From Platanthera guangdongensis (taxonomy: Eukaryota; Streptophyta; Magnoliopsida; Asparagales; Orchidaceae), in the NCBI GenBank assembly GCA_039583875.1, contig CM077150.1:179432375-179496374 (forward strand): a stretch of DNA of 64,000 nt, read 5' to 3'. Shown here piece by piece: positions 34,076-45,218 of this stretch. Both the position numbers and the translations under genes were made by a program. How positions within the stretch are numbered: position 1 is the stretch's first letter; every line of letters begins with the position of its first letter. Below the pieces are notes generated by a model. That model worked only from the letters and a program-made list of their open reading frames with translations. It was not told where the DNA came from and searched no databases.

Positions 34076-35721
34076 AAAGGTAATTTTATTACAGCATGCT
34101 TTACTTCTTGATTCATGAATATTGTCAGATCCGAACTTTTTGGGTTTTCTTGTTCTTTATTTCTATTGCGCACACAAATGTTGTGCCGTCTTGTAAAACA
34201 CAACATTACAGAGGTTAGATCCCACCAGTTTGCTCTTACCAGAGGTGGCTCGCTATGTGGTTACTTGGGGCATTGGCGGGGCCGCCGAGATGCAGATGAC
34301 ACCTGGATACTACCAGCAGAGCTCGATCGACTCGCCCCTGGACTTCGACTTCAGTACGATCGTCTTCGTTCATCGGAGATGAAAGCTTTTCAGTCATGGG
34401 GAGTTGATGGAGATCCATCAGATCATGCACCAGGAGGGGTTCGCCGCAAAGTGGGACGCACGTTCGTGTATTCGCGCAGGAGGGCTTGATCGGATCGCCG
34501 ATCCGACTTCGCAGATGTGCCTGAATCCGTGTTGCGAGTCAAAATCATATATTACTTTAGTATTTTTTGTTTATATTTGTTGTATTTGAGTGTCCCCACC
34601 TCCAGCCAATCACAGTCGTCGGTGGTGGGATGTTCTATCTTTTCTTTTATTATAAATAGATAGGTAGTGGGCTGGTTTGAGGGATTGCAGGTTTTTGGAG
34701 AGTTCATTCCCAAATTCCTGCGATCACAGCACGGTGCCGACTCTGTGAAACCTGAGGTGACGTATACTATGTGCGTATCGCCCTCCCCAAGGTTCTCCCT
34801 AATCCTAGGCCCTCGCCCCCCCCCCCCCCCCCCACCCCACCTCCAAACCCCTTGCCACAGCCTTCCAGCCCCCCAAATCCGTCATCGCCTCCCATCCGAT
34901 TTGCCCTTTCCCCTTCAGCAGGCCACCCTCCAGTAACCACCCAGTCGCTGGCCTCCAGATCGCCCATTCCAGCAAGTCGCCGGTTCTTCCCCTACCCACC
35001 TCTGCCACTGTCGTCCCCTCCAGCAAAACCATCGACGTCCTCTTCCCACTCCCAAGCCAACACCGCCCCCCTCCATGCCCCTCCCAGCAGCCGTCCAAAT
35101 TCCAGCTGCTGATTTCATGCCCCCGCAACCCCCCTTCCCATTGAACCACCTCCCATAGCCTTCCCTCTTTTGGATCAGGCCAGATCTGGAAATTTCAGCC
35201 TGGATCCGCTCTCAAATTATCGGATCTACCCTCCCCCGCCCGGATCCTCTCACACGTCGTCGGATATACTCATTTTTGATCTGTTTCCACTTTCCACCGT
35301 CGAGGACAACCACCTACGTTATTTCCACGCCACCGGTTTCGCATTAGATTGTTGTCAAATGCATCCGGCTCCGGAATCTTTAGTGTCTTGGTCAGCCCAC
35401 TATTTTGGTGAGTCACTTATTATATTGAACGATTATTTTCAACGTTTTATTATTGGTTTGTCTATCATATTTGCTTGGATAAATTGTCTGTGGAAAAATA
35501 TCTCGTATCGCTAGTGATTTGCGGGTGGGATTCATTCGTCACACGCTTTGCCTTGGCCCTCCAAGTAGAGGAAAGTCATCTAATGCTTGTTTACTAAAAG
35601 CTTGTGTTCTGCTTTTAATTATTGTTGTGTGGGTTACTGATTAATATTACTCGACGTAATTGGTCGTCGTCATCGGTGAAATCATTGCATCGTTTGGGTT
35701 AGTGTGTCAAGTATAGGTTTT
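34076..35721. other. Unassigned sequence between element C and MITE L
   Basis: No protein recognised. It has a short stretch readable as YYQQSSIDSPLDFDFSTIVF (near 34300), a TATAAATAG at about 34650 and C-rich leader-like sequence (18-C tract at 34816-34833). It could be a degenerate LTR or retroelement leader; I could not name it. Confidence 0.4.
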
Positions 35722-37281
35722 GAACCTCCCCTGGGAATTTCCATAATTACAGGTTGCACCTCTCTATCTTTTGAAATTACATTTACCTCCCCTCTAAGTT
35801 TCTCAAGTTTATAAATGGCCCCTTTCGGTAAAAATATGGAAGGGAAAAGATAAAATCTGTCAATTACGTTATGATATTCAATTTTACCCTTTGTAATGAC
35901 TACATTGAAAGGGGTGTTTTTTCTATGAAAATATAGATGAAAAGTGATGACATATGTCAAATTATTTTATAATATTTCAATTTCATACTTTGTAATAACT
36001 CTACATTGAAAGGGGGCGTTACATTTTACCCTTTGTAACTAATCTAGAATCATCATAAAAGGACCAAATTGAAATATAATAAAATAATTTGGCTGATTTT
36101 ATCATTTCCCATCCCCTAGGAGTTTGGATAATTACAGGTTGCACCCATCATCTTTTGAAATTACATTCATCTCCTCTCCAAGTTTACCCAGTTTACAAAA
36201 ATACCCATTCCGTTAGAAATATGGATGGAAAATGATAAAATCAGCAAAATTATTTTATAATATTTCAATTTTATACTTTTATAATGATTCTAGATTCATT
36301 ACAAATGGTAAAATTTAACGCAACTTTTTCAATGTAGAGTTATTGCAAAGGGTAAAATTAAAATATCATAAAATAATTTGGCATATTTGATGCAGTAGCC
36401 CCGAGACGACCCCTCTCGGTTGGCCTAGCCAGAGGACCGTGTTCTGGCGACCACTGCCGGGCTGCAGCCCAAGCACCTCACCCATGACCGCGCCTATTTT
36501 CAGCGCGGCGGGATGTTGGGGCGAGGTCTCGAACCCAGCCCCCTTGATAAAGAGCTTTCCTAATAGCTCTCATCACCAACTGAGCTGCATAAAGAGCTTT
36601 CCTAACAGCTCTCATCACCAACTGAGCTGCACTGAGAATAGGCACGGTCATGGGTGGGGTGCTTGGGTTGCAGCCCGGCAGTGGTCGCCAGAACGTGGTC
36701 CTCTGGCTAGGCCAACCGAGAGGGGTCGGCTCGGGGCCCAAGCACCCCACCAATGACCGCGCCTATTCTCAGCGCGGCGGGATGTTGGGGCGAGGTCTCG
36801 AACCCAGCCCGCTTGATAAAGAGCTTTCCTAACAGCTCTCAACACCAACTGAGCTGGCTGATGAGAGCTGTTAGGAAAGCTCTTTATCAAGCGGGCTGGG
36901 TTCGAGACCTCGCCCCAACATCCCGCCGCGCTGAGAATAGGCGCGGTCATGGGTGGGGTGCTTGGGCTGCAGCCCGGCAGTGGTCGCCAGAACGTGGTCC
37001 TCTGGCTAGGCCAACCGAGAGGGGTCGGCTCGGGGCTACTGCATCAATATTCTATCACTTTCCATCTATATTTCTAAAGAAAAATATCATACCTTTAAAT
37101 GTAGTCATTACAAAGAGTAAAATTGAATATCATAAAATAATTTGAGTTTTATCATTTTCCATCCATATTTCTAATGAAAAAGGTATTTTGTAAACCGGAT
37201 AATCATGGAGGGGAGGTAAATGTAATTTTAAAAGATAGAAGGGTGCAACCTGTATTTATGCAAACTCCCAGGGGAGGTGCC
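35722..37281. mobile_element. MITE-like element L with long terminal inverted repeats
   Basis: The left end reads CCTCCCCTGGGAATTTCC then GGTTGCACC; the right end is its reverse complement (TGGGAGTTTGCAT variant), with about 100 bp of inverted match at each end. A third copy in the left orientation begins near 36112, so two related elements may overlap. There is no coding capacity. Element K is inserted inside. No clean target duplication found. Confidence 0.65.
36388..37046. mobile_element. Element K: 659-bp palindromic, tRNA-like element
   Basis: Ends TGATGCAGTAGCCCCGAG and CTCGGGGCTACTGCATCA, flanked by perfect ATATT duplications (36383-36387, 37047-37051). The inside is built of inverted copies of one module. 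The module has GCTCAGTTGGTGATGAGAGC (A-box-like), a spacer, GGTTCGAGACC (B-box, e.g. 36899-36909), then a GC-rich body. Copies face each other around about 36630 and 36855. A/B boxes point to a tRNA-derived SINE origin, but the palindromic duplication and TG...CA ends are unlike a plain SINE. It is not a functional tRNA gene. Confidence 0.7.
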
Positions 37282-37325
37282 GGCAATTAACCGTCGCTAG
37301 AGGAGGAGGGGGGGGGGGGACTAAC

Positions 37326-37443
37326 AGCAATTGCAGAAGCAGCAAGACCAGCTCGTTCTCTTGGATCTTTACGGTAGTGATTACTGAAGTACAAAAATGT
37401 CGCATAGTACCACACCAAGGGGCACAAAATCCCCGTCAAAAAA
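37326..37443 (-). CDS. L18a-like membrane protein, internal exon
   Basis: The minus strand acceptor CATTGTTTTCTACAG precedes 118 bp. It encodes, after the shared codon, FLTGILCPLVWYYATFLYF and YRKDPRERAGLAASAIA, then the donor GTTAGT. It carries a membrane segment followed by a basic loop. The YRKDPRERAG and LAASAIA blocks are highly conserved in plant L18a-like proteins as I recall them. There are no stops. A 12-G tract and MITE L lie directly beyond the donor, inside the intron. Confidence 0.75.
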
Positions 37444-37527
37444 CTGTAGAAAACAATGGTGTAAGCACAGTTCAAAGGTAAGCAATACATAAAGAAGAAA
37501 ATTGAAAATCACTCTAAGCACACTTAC

Positions 37528-37633
37528 CAAAACCAACCTATCCCACAACCGTAGCACCGAAGAGGCTTATCATACATCCCCCATCCAATCTCATCATCTT
37601 TTACCAGAAGATACTTTCCATTGTTGCTTTTGT
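37528..37633 (-). CDS. L18a-like membrane protein, upstream exon
   Basis: Minus strand. Reads NNGKYLLVKDDEIGWGMYDK then PLRCYGCGIGWF, ending TTTTG before a textbook donor GTAAGTG. The split codon TG|T joins in phase with the next exon to give CGIGWFCFLTG. The CCGIGIGWF-like motif at the start of a membrane helix is characteristic of L18a-like proteins. Acceptor TTGTATAG at 37634 is the likely start. The first exon was not found in 37634-38643 and may lie beyond element E. Confidence 0.7.
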
Positions 37634-37681
37634 CTATACAATCAATATCAATCAGAAATTTTAAGTACCCACAGCACACAT

Positions 37682-37800
37682 GAACAGTTCAGGGCGCATA
37701 CCATCACAGCCATGGAAGAAATTTGAGATGCATCAAATCATGTGCGCAATTTGATGTGTATTTCCATGACTATGATGGTACGCGCACCACACTGTTAATG
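37682..37800. repeat. Imperfect inverted repeat (small MITE or hairpin)
   Basis: Left arm AACAGTTCAGGGCGCATACC...CATGGAA and right arm TTCCATGACTATGATGGTACGCGC...ACTGTT are reverse complements with a few mismatches, separated by about 40 bp. Confidence 0.6.
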
Positions 37801-38233
37801 TGCACTGCACGTACCTGCTGCTTGGCCATAACATGTTGCCAATAAAAAAGGTAAACTGCTTAAATATGTAAAAAAAATCACATGATTAGAACAAGAAGAT
37901 ATATTATCAACATCTTTCTAAAAGACTTATCTCAAACATTTTTAAGATATGAAAAAGCCTTTATGGAATATGTTCTACCATCTACCCTCTGCATTTAGTT
38001 TGTACACATTTATCCTTCAAAAATAATTAAAAAACAGCATAGATTCAGAAGTTCATTCAAAATGAAATGTGAAAAAAATGAGTTTTTAGGTGTTGCACAC
38101 CATAAATTTTTAAAAATCCACCCCCAACACAGAAACAGCTAGCTGCCGTGAGAAAATGAAAGGTGAAAACAGCGGCACACCGCCCACCTTCCACGTTTTG
38201 AAATCTGACGCAGTCCACACAGGAAGGCTACCT
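37801..38233. other. Non-coding
   Basis: AT-rich; probable promoter, first intron or upstream DNA of the L18a-like gene. No exon recognised. Confidence 0.35.
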
Positions 38234-38397
38234 GATGTAGGGGTAGGCTAGTGGTGCACAAAACCTACAACGCTAGGTGATCGTGTCAGGGTGACACGCT
38301 AATCCAACTCTAAATGATGTAGGGGTAGGCTAGTGGTGCTCGGAAACTACAACTCTACGTGCAGGTGCAGGGGTGACACACTAATGCAATGCTACAT
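38234..38397. repeat. Two-copy ~82-bp tandem repeat
   Basis: GATGTAGGGGTAGGCTAGTG begins both copies (38234 and 38316); each ends with a GTGACAC-GCTAAT-CAA segment. Confidence 0.8.
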
Positions 38398-38643
38398 GCA
38401 AGGTGGCCGTCGGTCGATAACGACAATTAATATAAGCAATGAAATTAATAACACCACACAAATAATTGAAATAAAGACACAAATAATTAATTTTTAGCAA
38501 ATTAGGCAATTGCTTCCTCCGCTCGGAGGGCCTAAGCAAGCGTGCGGCGAATACGTCCTCCTGCAATTATTAGTATGAAAGAACTAATTTCTAGGCAACA
38601 ATAATTCCAGCATAATATGATAAAGTACCAAATGAAAAATGTC

Positions 38644-38648
38644 AAGTC
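38644..38648 (+). repeat. Target-site duplication of element E, left copy
   Basis: AAGTC, identical to 47605-47609. Confidence 0.9.
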
Positions 38649-40824
38649 TGTAACACTCTATATTCGTCACATAGCATATAGCAGTAGCTCCGGCCGGGGC
38701 CCGACGTCATAAATCACAGATAAACCGGAAGGTTGCGCAATGCAAATCATCCTGCCAATAACCAACGTCCTACACAGAGTACATTCTAGCGGAAGCAATT
38801 TAAAAGTTGCAAATAAAGAACCCAGCCAACAGCATTAATGTCCACTACAAAAACCGAACAGGAATGAACGTACAAATACACAAGTATTTGGCCTTATGGC
38901 CTTACAAGAGTTTACTCGAATAAAAGTGTCTTCCAAACCTCGGCACGCAGGTCGGTCACATATGAGAAACAAAGTAAACATTCAAATATTAGGCCTTCGA
39001 GGGCCGGCTCAGCAACATGGGCTTTTGCCCGCTATTTGTCACTAGGCTCTGCAGCACCTGCAAGCAACAATCCACCGAAGCTGTGGCAAACAAAAGCAAC
39101 GGTCAGCTAAAGCTGGCCAAATTATAACGACCTCGCCCCTAAACTCGGGGCGGCGATGCTCCTTCCCTGCAGTGCATTAGTAAAACCAAGCAAGATAGTG
39201 AAAGTACAATTTAAGCACACTTCACCACAGGCGTAGGCACACACGGCCACACACCCCGTGCTCTCAGGGCACTTATACGGTGAACTCGGTCCACCACCGC
39301 CCCTAGGACGGCAAACTCGTGAGCATTTGAGTCTTTCTGGCAAAAGTCACGTCAATTGAAGACATCGACAGCCTCAGACCCGCCCTTTATGCCATCGGTA
39401 GGCCCCTAAAACCGAACCGCATAGAGCGGGAACGGTTTCACTCAACCCGTTGCTCACCTCGTCACGGTAATTTAAGTCATCGGCGCGGGTCAAGCTTCCC
39501 CGAAGCCCGAGTATCGAACACAATATTACATAACCCAGTTATGTACAAGTTAGCTCTCAGGCCACCAAGATTGCAGAACCACACTTCTGCCCAGTTTTTC
39601 GGGTGCACTTTGAGGTTAGTCTCCAAGTCTCCCTGTTGCAATCTACCGCGTAGAAAACCCGAAAAACAACCATCGGCGCGGAGTCTTCTCCGGCCATTCA
39701 CGCAATGCAGCATCACCGATCCAGACCAACTTGTCCGGGTATGCTTCACACATCATGCCTATGTCTGTTTCTCGATTACGGACTCTACATGCAAAACAAC
39801 GAGGACTATTCATGTCTACCCGAAGGAACACCTCACATTCACCGCATACTCGCGAGAGCGGGCTTCCTATGCAAGGGAAAAGAGGACTTCACATGTCCAA
39901 GATGAGAATCGTTACCCTAGCATTTCTCTTCGGCGCCATGAAGATCTATGCGGATGAAAAGCACCGCAACGTCCTCGCCTCCGTAGATTCGAACTCGGCT
40001 TGCAATTTGGGGCTCCGAATCTCCACCGGCGGTCGGATCTCTCTTCCTTCTTCTTCCTTGCTCTCCCCTCTCTCTAGAACTTTAGAAAGAGAAGGTTTGG
40101 AAGAAATGAAGGCATCCAAACCCTATTCTCGGGTATAACCCAACAAGAACAGCCATGAGCCATTGGATTCCAAAATAAGGAAACAGACGGCCACGATTCG
40201 CACTTAAAATCAAATTCCTTGTGTCGAACACGGCTTGTGACACGCCCGTGTCCAAGACCGTGTGCCCCATTCGACGCCGAAATCGTCGTATCCCGAAAAG
40301 TACACTGGCTCTCGACATGCCCGTGTCCGGATTGACACACCCGTGTCATCCAGTACACGTCCGTGTAGCTGGGCGTGTTCCTCCATCGACACAGGACCAA
40401 CACCAACCCGAGGAGAACACGGGTATTCGACACGACCATGTCCCATTTGACACGCCCGTGTCAAACCCGAACACGCCTGGGCTCCAGGCCGTGTTTCTCC
40501 CCCGACACAACTCGACCAACTACCCGAGTAGGACACGGACTGGGACACGCCCGTGTCTCAGGCCGTGTTCGATATCTCGAGTACCTTTCGTCGAACACTC
40601 GAGACGATTGTCGAACCCGAGCACGACATGGCCCTGGACACGCCCGTGTCTCAGGTCGTGTTCCCTCTCTCGAGTGTCTTTCGTCGACCACTCGAGTAGC
40701 TCGTCGAAACCGAACACGACACGGCCATGTGACACGCCCGTGTCCCCGGCCGTGTGACCTCTACCAAGTCAGAAACTTGGCTAAAAACGCCACTCGTCCC
40801 TCTTTTGAGTTTCGTGGCGTTACA
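38649..40824 (-). mobile_element. Element E 3' LTR
   Basis: The palindrome array occupies the first ~600 bp on the minus strand (40222-40763). The rest is a long untranslated region with no gene. Readings such as the one near 39541-39957 are chance. Confidence 0.9.
40222..40763. repeat. GACACG-CC-CGTGTC palindrome array (E 3' LTR)
   Basis: Seven GACACGCCCGTGTC words or near-variants (e.g. 40239-40252, 40731-40744). The last three are spaced 93-94 bp apart as tandem modules, each also carrying CTCGAG and TCGTCGAAC words. The latter two words also occur in H and B respectively. The matching array in the other LTR is at 47028-47540. Confidence 0.9.
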
Positions 40825-40838
40825 GTTCTCTCTCTCTT
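40825..40838 (-). promoter_or_regulatory. Polypurine tract of element E
   Basis: Minus-strand AAGAGAGAGAGAAC directly before the 3' LTR. Confidence 0.85.
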
Positions 40839-40886
40839 AAAAGAATTTCGTCCCAAAATTACAGAAAGGAAAGATATAAACAAAAC

Positions 40887-41465
40887 TTAAACGGTACCTG
40901 AGTGGAATAACTCTGGGTACTCCTCAAGCATGGTCTGCTCTCGCTTCCACGAAAGCTCCTCCCGACCGCAGTTGTCCCAGCGGACCTTGACCATCCTGAT
41001 TCCCTTGTTACGCAAACGCTTGACTTCCGAGTCCTCAATGTGAACGGGCTTGACCTTCGTCGTCAACCCAACATCAACCGGTACTTGATCGACCGCAATC
41101 ACTTGTGAAGGCTCTTGCATCGCCTTCCGTAGCACCGATATGTGGAATACGTCGTGTAGACCACTTAGCTCCACTGATAGCTTCAATCGATAAGCTGCTT
41201 CGTCAATCCGATCAAGAACCTCAAACGGTCCAAGGTACCTCGGGCTTAGCTTCTTCAAGCGCCGTACCAGCGAGACACCCTTGAACGGCTTAATCTTCAA
41301 GTACACCCAGTCGCCAACAGCGAACTCCACGTTCCTATGTTTGGCGTTATAGTACTTAGCTTGTCGGTACTGAGTGATTAGCAATCTCTCTCGAATGGTT
41401 TGTACCAACGAGGTTGCATCTTCCACCTCTTGTCGTTTGTGTTGCTTCGACTCACCAGTTTCCAA
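40887..41465 (-). pseudogene. Element E integrase C-terminus and chromodomain-like tail
   Basis: Contains RQAKYYNAKHRNVEFAVGDW, KLSPRYLGPFEVL, SGLHDVFHISVLRKAM and, at the end, RMVKVRWDNCGREELSWKRE followed by EYPELF. The last part is the chromodomain-like module that targets chromovirus integration to heterochromatin. Open for 192 codons but separated from the integrase core by a frame break near 41470. Confidence 0.85.
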
Positions 41466-41489
41466 TCACGATAACGGCGTGCGACATCT

Positions 41490-42503
41490 TCAACCATAAA
41501 GGGCCTCGAAGGGCATCATTTGTATGCTCGCCTGGTAGCTATTGTTGTAAGCGAATTCCACTAAGTATAGGTGATCTTCCCACTGCTTCCCGAAATCCAG
41601 GACGCACATGCAAAGCATGTCTTCCATCGTCCTGTTGACTCTCTCGATCTGACCATCCGTCTGCGGATGAAAGGTCGTGCTGAAACTCAGCTTTGTTCCC
41701 AACATTTGTTGCACCAACCGTCAATCATTGGACGTGAACCGCTCATCTCGGTCACTCACGATGCTGCGGGGCACACCGTGAAGCCGCACAATATTATCCA
41801 CATACAATTTTGCCAATTTCTCCACAGAATCATCCTTCCTCTGCGGAATGAAGTGCGACACTTTCGTCAAACGATCTACGACCACCCAGATGCCGTCGTT
41901 TCCCTTCTGCGACCTTGGCAACCCATGCACAAAGTCCATAGTAATGTCGTTGAACTTCCACTCCGGAAGAGGCAAGGACTTCAAGAATCCTCCAGGCTTC
42001 TGGCACTCCGCCTTCACTAAGGCGTATGTTTGACACTTCGCCACGTACAGTGCCACATCCTTCTTAAGTCCTGGCCACCAGAACAATTTTTTCATATCAC
42101 GGTACATCTTCGTGTTCCCCGGATGAATCGAGTACTTGGTATGATGAGCCTCGTACAACAATTCCACCCGCAATTTGCCCACACTCGGGACGCACAAACG
42201 ACTGTCCTTCCATAACAATCCATCCACAACCTCAAATTGGGAATTTGGCCCATCCAAAGCCTCAACCATGATTTGCTTCATGTGGCCATCCAAATCCAGA
42301 GCCTGTCGAATCCGATCAGCCAGGTCACACTGAACTTCGGTCCAGTTCATTAGCGCTTCGGCACTGGTCTGCTTGTCAACACAAGAGATCTCCAACGCCT
42401 CCAACTCCCGAACCAAACGCTCGTCATGAACCGACAGCCAGTTAACTTGAGTTGGGGCCCTGCGACTCAACGCATCCGCAACTGCATTGTCTTTCCCAGG
42501 CAC
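41490..42503 (-). pseudogene. Element E integrase core
   Basis: Zinc-finger region HHTKYSIHPGNTKMY then CQTYALVKAEC; the second cysteine of C-x2-C is Tyr. Catalytic core: DFVHGLPRS, VVVDRLTKVSHFI, SDRDERF, then after a break near 41720 FHPQTDGQIERVNRTMEDML with the catalytic Glu. The preceding linker KDNAVADALSRRA marks the end of RNase H. One frameshift. Confidence 0.9.
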
Positions 42504-42536
42504 AAAATGATTCTTGAATGTGTAGTCTCCCAGGAA

Positions 42537-43025
42537 CTACATTCGTCTCCGCTGTCGCATGTTTAGATCCTTCTGATCCAACAAGTACTTCAGGTTTTTG
42601 TGCTCGGTATAGATATCGACCTTTACCCCATACAGGTAATGCCTCCAAAGCTTCCGGGCAAATATCACGGCTGCTAACTCCAAGTCATGGATCGGATAAT
42701 TCCTCTCATGCACCATCAGCTGACGCGAGCCATAAGCTATCACACTTCCGTGTTGCAGTAGAACACAACCCAGTCCACTGCCCGAAGCATCGCTGTAGAT
42801 CTCAAAACCTTCGGTCCCACTCGGCAAACTCAGCACAGGGGTCGTGGTCAACCGACTCTTCAACTCCTCAAAAGCTCGGGCGCACTCCGGCGTCCAAACA
42901 AACTTCTGCTCTTTCCTCGTCAGAGTCGTGAGGGGTAGCGATATCCGCGAGAAGTTCTCCACGAAGCGCCTATAATAGCCGGCAAGCCCCAGAAAACTCC
43001 GGACTTCCGCTACCGTAGACAGCAC
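42537..43025 (-). pseudogene. Element E RNase H
   Basis: RT connection [17 protein letters not shown] and [15 protein letters not shown], then RNase [34 protein letters not shown] and [11 protein letters not shown]. The usual TDH catalytic Asp reads Glu here. A stop follows at RRRM. Confidence 0.9.
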
Positions 43026-43028
43026 AGG

Positions 43029-43917
43029 TCACTCTCGTATAGCAACAATCTTCGTCGGATCCACAGCAATTCCCACTCCACTGACTATGTGACCAAGGAA
43101 CGCTACTGAGGACAACCAAAACTTGCATTTGGAGAACTTTGCGTACAGTTGATTCCTCCTCAGCGTCTCCAACACAAAATGCAGATGCTTAAAGTGATTC
43201 TCCTCACTCTGCGAGTATACCAATATATCGTCGATGAAGACGATCACAAAGTGGTCCAGGTACTCTCTGAAAGTTCTATTCATCAGATCCATTAACACTG
43301 ACGGCGCATTAGTCAGCCCAAACGGCATGACCGTAAACTCATAATGCCCGTATCTCGTGTTAAAAGCTGTCTTGGGGATATCACACTCTTATCCTCAGCT
43401 GATAATACTCGGACTTAAGATCCAATTTCGAGTACACCGATGACCCGACTAACTAATCGAACAGATCATCAATCCTTGGGATCGGGTACTTGTTCTTCTC
43501 CGTTAACTTGTTTAGCTCTCGATAATCGATACAGGGCCGCAAACTTGCGTCCTTCTTCTTCACAAAAAGGACCGGCGCGCTCCAAGGCGACGAACTTGGA
43601 CGCACATAACCCTGTTCCAAAAGCTCTTGAAGTTGTACCTTCAGCACTGCCATCTCCTTAGGCGCTAGCCGATACGGAGAGCGTGACACAGGTTTCGCAC
43701 CTGACACTAGCTCGATAGTGAAGTCTATCTCCCGCTGAGGTGGGGCTCCAGGGAGATCTCCAGGGAAAACATCAGGGTACTCGGATACCACTGGGATGAT
43801 GTCCAAAGCAGGCTTAGGCTTCGAAGCCTCCACTAGCGTGAAGGACAGCTCTGCACCAGCACGTACCGCCTTAACCACCTGAAGAGCAGACATCAAAGTC
43901 TTGCTCGACCCTTTCAA
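43029..43917 (-). pseudogene. Element E reverse transcriptase
   Basis: Upstream part: [50 protein letters not shown] and CIDYRELN. After stops near 43330-43450: [17 protein letters not shown] and the catalytic [10 protein letters not shown] near 43225 (FIDD instead of FVDD/YVDD). Two or more frame breaks. Confidence 0.9.
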
Positions 43918-44260
43918 GACCGCAAAAGTCGTTTCACGATCAGTTCCCCATTTGACCTCCTTGCGGTTGTGATCAATGTATGCCCGCCGCTCCGAGAGTC
44001 AACCCATACCAAAGATCACATCGAACTCTACTATCGGCAATAGCGACGCTTGCAAGTCAAACTTTTGACTCCCAATCCCTATCTAAACGCAACAAACTCT
44101 ACCCGCGCGCATTGAAAACCCATTAGGCAACGACACATCCAATTTGTTCTTTTCCATCGAAAAAGGTGCTCCGATGCGCGATACAAATCATTTGGGCAAA
44201 AGTGAGTGTGAAGCTCCCGAATCAAACGGTGCTCTCGCCGGATAATCGAAAAGCAAAACA
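43918..44260 (-). pseudogene. Element E aspartic protease
   Basis: Readable pieces: FDSGASHSLLPK with the catalytic DSG, a stop, FVSRIGAPF, and the end block EFDVIFGMG followed by a stop where W is expected. Several breaks. Confidence 0.75.
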
Positions 44261-44330
44261 AAACCTAGCACAAACAGTCTTAAGCTAACACGCGCAAGGG
44301 CAACAAGTATTTAAAGCTAAACTGCTATAA

Positions 44331-45218
44331 ATTTAACTCATACCTGTCACCACGTCCGCTCCAACAGTCTCGGGCAAAGTGTCCCGGCTTTCCACAGTTA
44401 TAGCATGCGTCCGGGGTTCGGCTTGTAGTTGCCCACGAAGCACCGGAAGAAGGGGCTGGACCCGAAATCCTAGCCTTCTTATGGAACTTACGATACCTAG
44501 ATTTTGAGGTAGTCGGCATTTTGAACACCGTTTCCTTTGCACTACAGTCCTCAACTGCTCCTGACATGGCTTTCTTTGTCTTCTGAGCACCATCCAGGCA
44601 ATCTCGGGCAAAGTGTCCTTTCTTCCCACAAGTATGACAAGTGTAAGTAGCTTTACTAGTCGATGTTCTAGCCCCCTTTTTCAGCGTTCTGCGGAATGCA
44701 TCTCTTATAGGGCTTGCTGAGTTCGATACCCTGCTCAATGGCATCTGGTGAGTCTTCCTCAAATCTACTTCCAAAGATCTAGCCGACTCCACCAAGGCTC
44801 GGAATCCCAATTATTTTGGTCCTAGCAGTAGAATTTGCAGCTCGCCACGCAGACTATTATAAAATCTATCGACTATACACTGCTCGTTCTCCAACTCAAA
44901 GTATGGGTAGCGGCTTATCATAAAAAATGCTTACAAATATTCGTCAACTGAGTGCGCACCCTGCACTAAACGCATGTTCGACTGCTGACCCGATGGTCCA
45001 CCAAATGTCATTTGCTCCATCACGCCACCCGGCGTTGAAGCCACATCAGGGGAAAAGGGTTGCGCATTCCTTCCATGCTGTGCATTAGTCACAGCGAACA
45101 CTGCTTCAATAACCCTTCTTATGGTTTCAAACGAAGGAGGGGTATTGAGCACGTCGCTAGGTGCACTGTATTCCTCAGAAAGCGAGCGTTCTGACGGCCT
45201 TACACCACTCCTAGTCAC
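44331..45218 (-). pseudogene. Element E gag, central domain missing
   Basis: N-terminus MTRSGVRPSERSLSEEYSAP. Near 44940 it passes from a GGPSGQQSN linker into QGAHSVDEYL, then FELENEQCIVDRFYNSLRGEL and two knuckles, CHTCGKKGHFARDC and CYNCGKPGHFARDC. The usual Retrotrans_gag core (about 100 residues with the WW..W region) that should precede the VDEYL helix is absent. This is a deletion, so particle assembly from this copy is unlikely. Confidence 0.8.

Larger units (their letters stand above)
4175..37325 (-). other. 33-kb intron of the L18a-like gene, filled with nested transposons
   Basis: Donor GTTAGT at 37325 and acceptor at 4175, minus strand. Inside are elements A, D, C (with B nested in it), unassigned sequence at about 34076-35721, and MITE L with K. 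The intron model depends on phase-0 exon ends and the expected protein, not on transcript data. Confidence 0.5.

Noticed and set aside
34115..34489. 124-codon open frame as a gene
   Set aside because: No family recognised, no splice or promoter support, and the adjacent frame reads just as plausibly.
34767..35149. Gly-rich and Pro-rich open frames near the 18-C tract
   Set aside because: Low-complexity, GC-skewed sequence open in several frames with no domain.
36388..37046. tRNA genes
   Set aside because: A- and B-box-like words exist, but the acceptor stem, anticodon stem and T-stem pairings fail and the modules are inverted copies.
38381..38566. Minus-strand reading EDVFAARLLRPSERRKQLPN as first exon of the L18a-like gene
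   Set aside because: An acceptor-like TTGCAG precedes it, but the peptide does not resemble the family N-terminus and stops follow quickly.
39541..40138. Open frames in the untranslated part of LTR E as a captured gene
   Set aside because: Both LTRs contain the same frames, with no domain or splice structure.
40221..40890. Open frames rich in TRPCLRPC-type peptides in element E LTRs (also 47040-47625)
   Set aside because: They are translations of the GACACG-CC-CGTGTC repeats, open in several frames on both strands.
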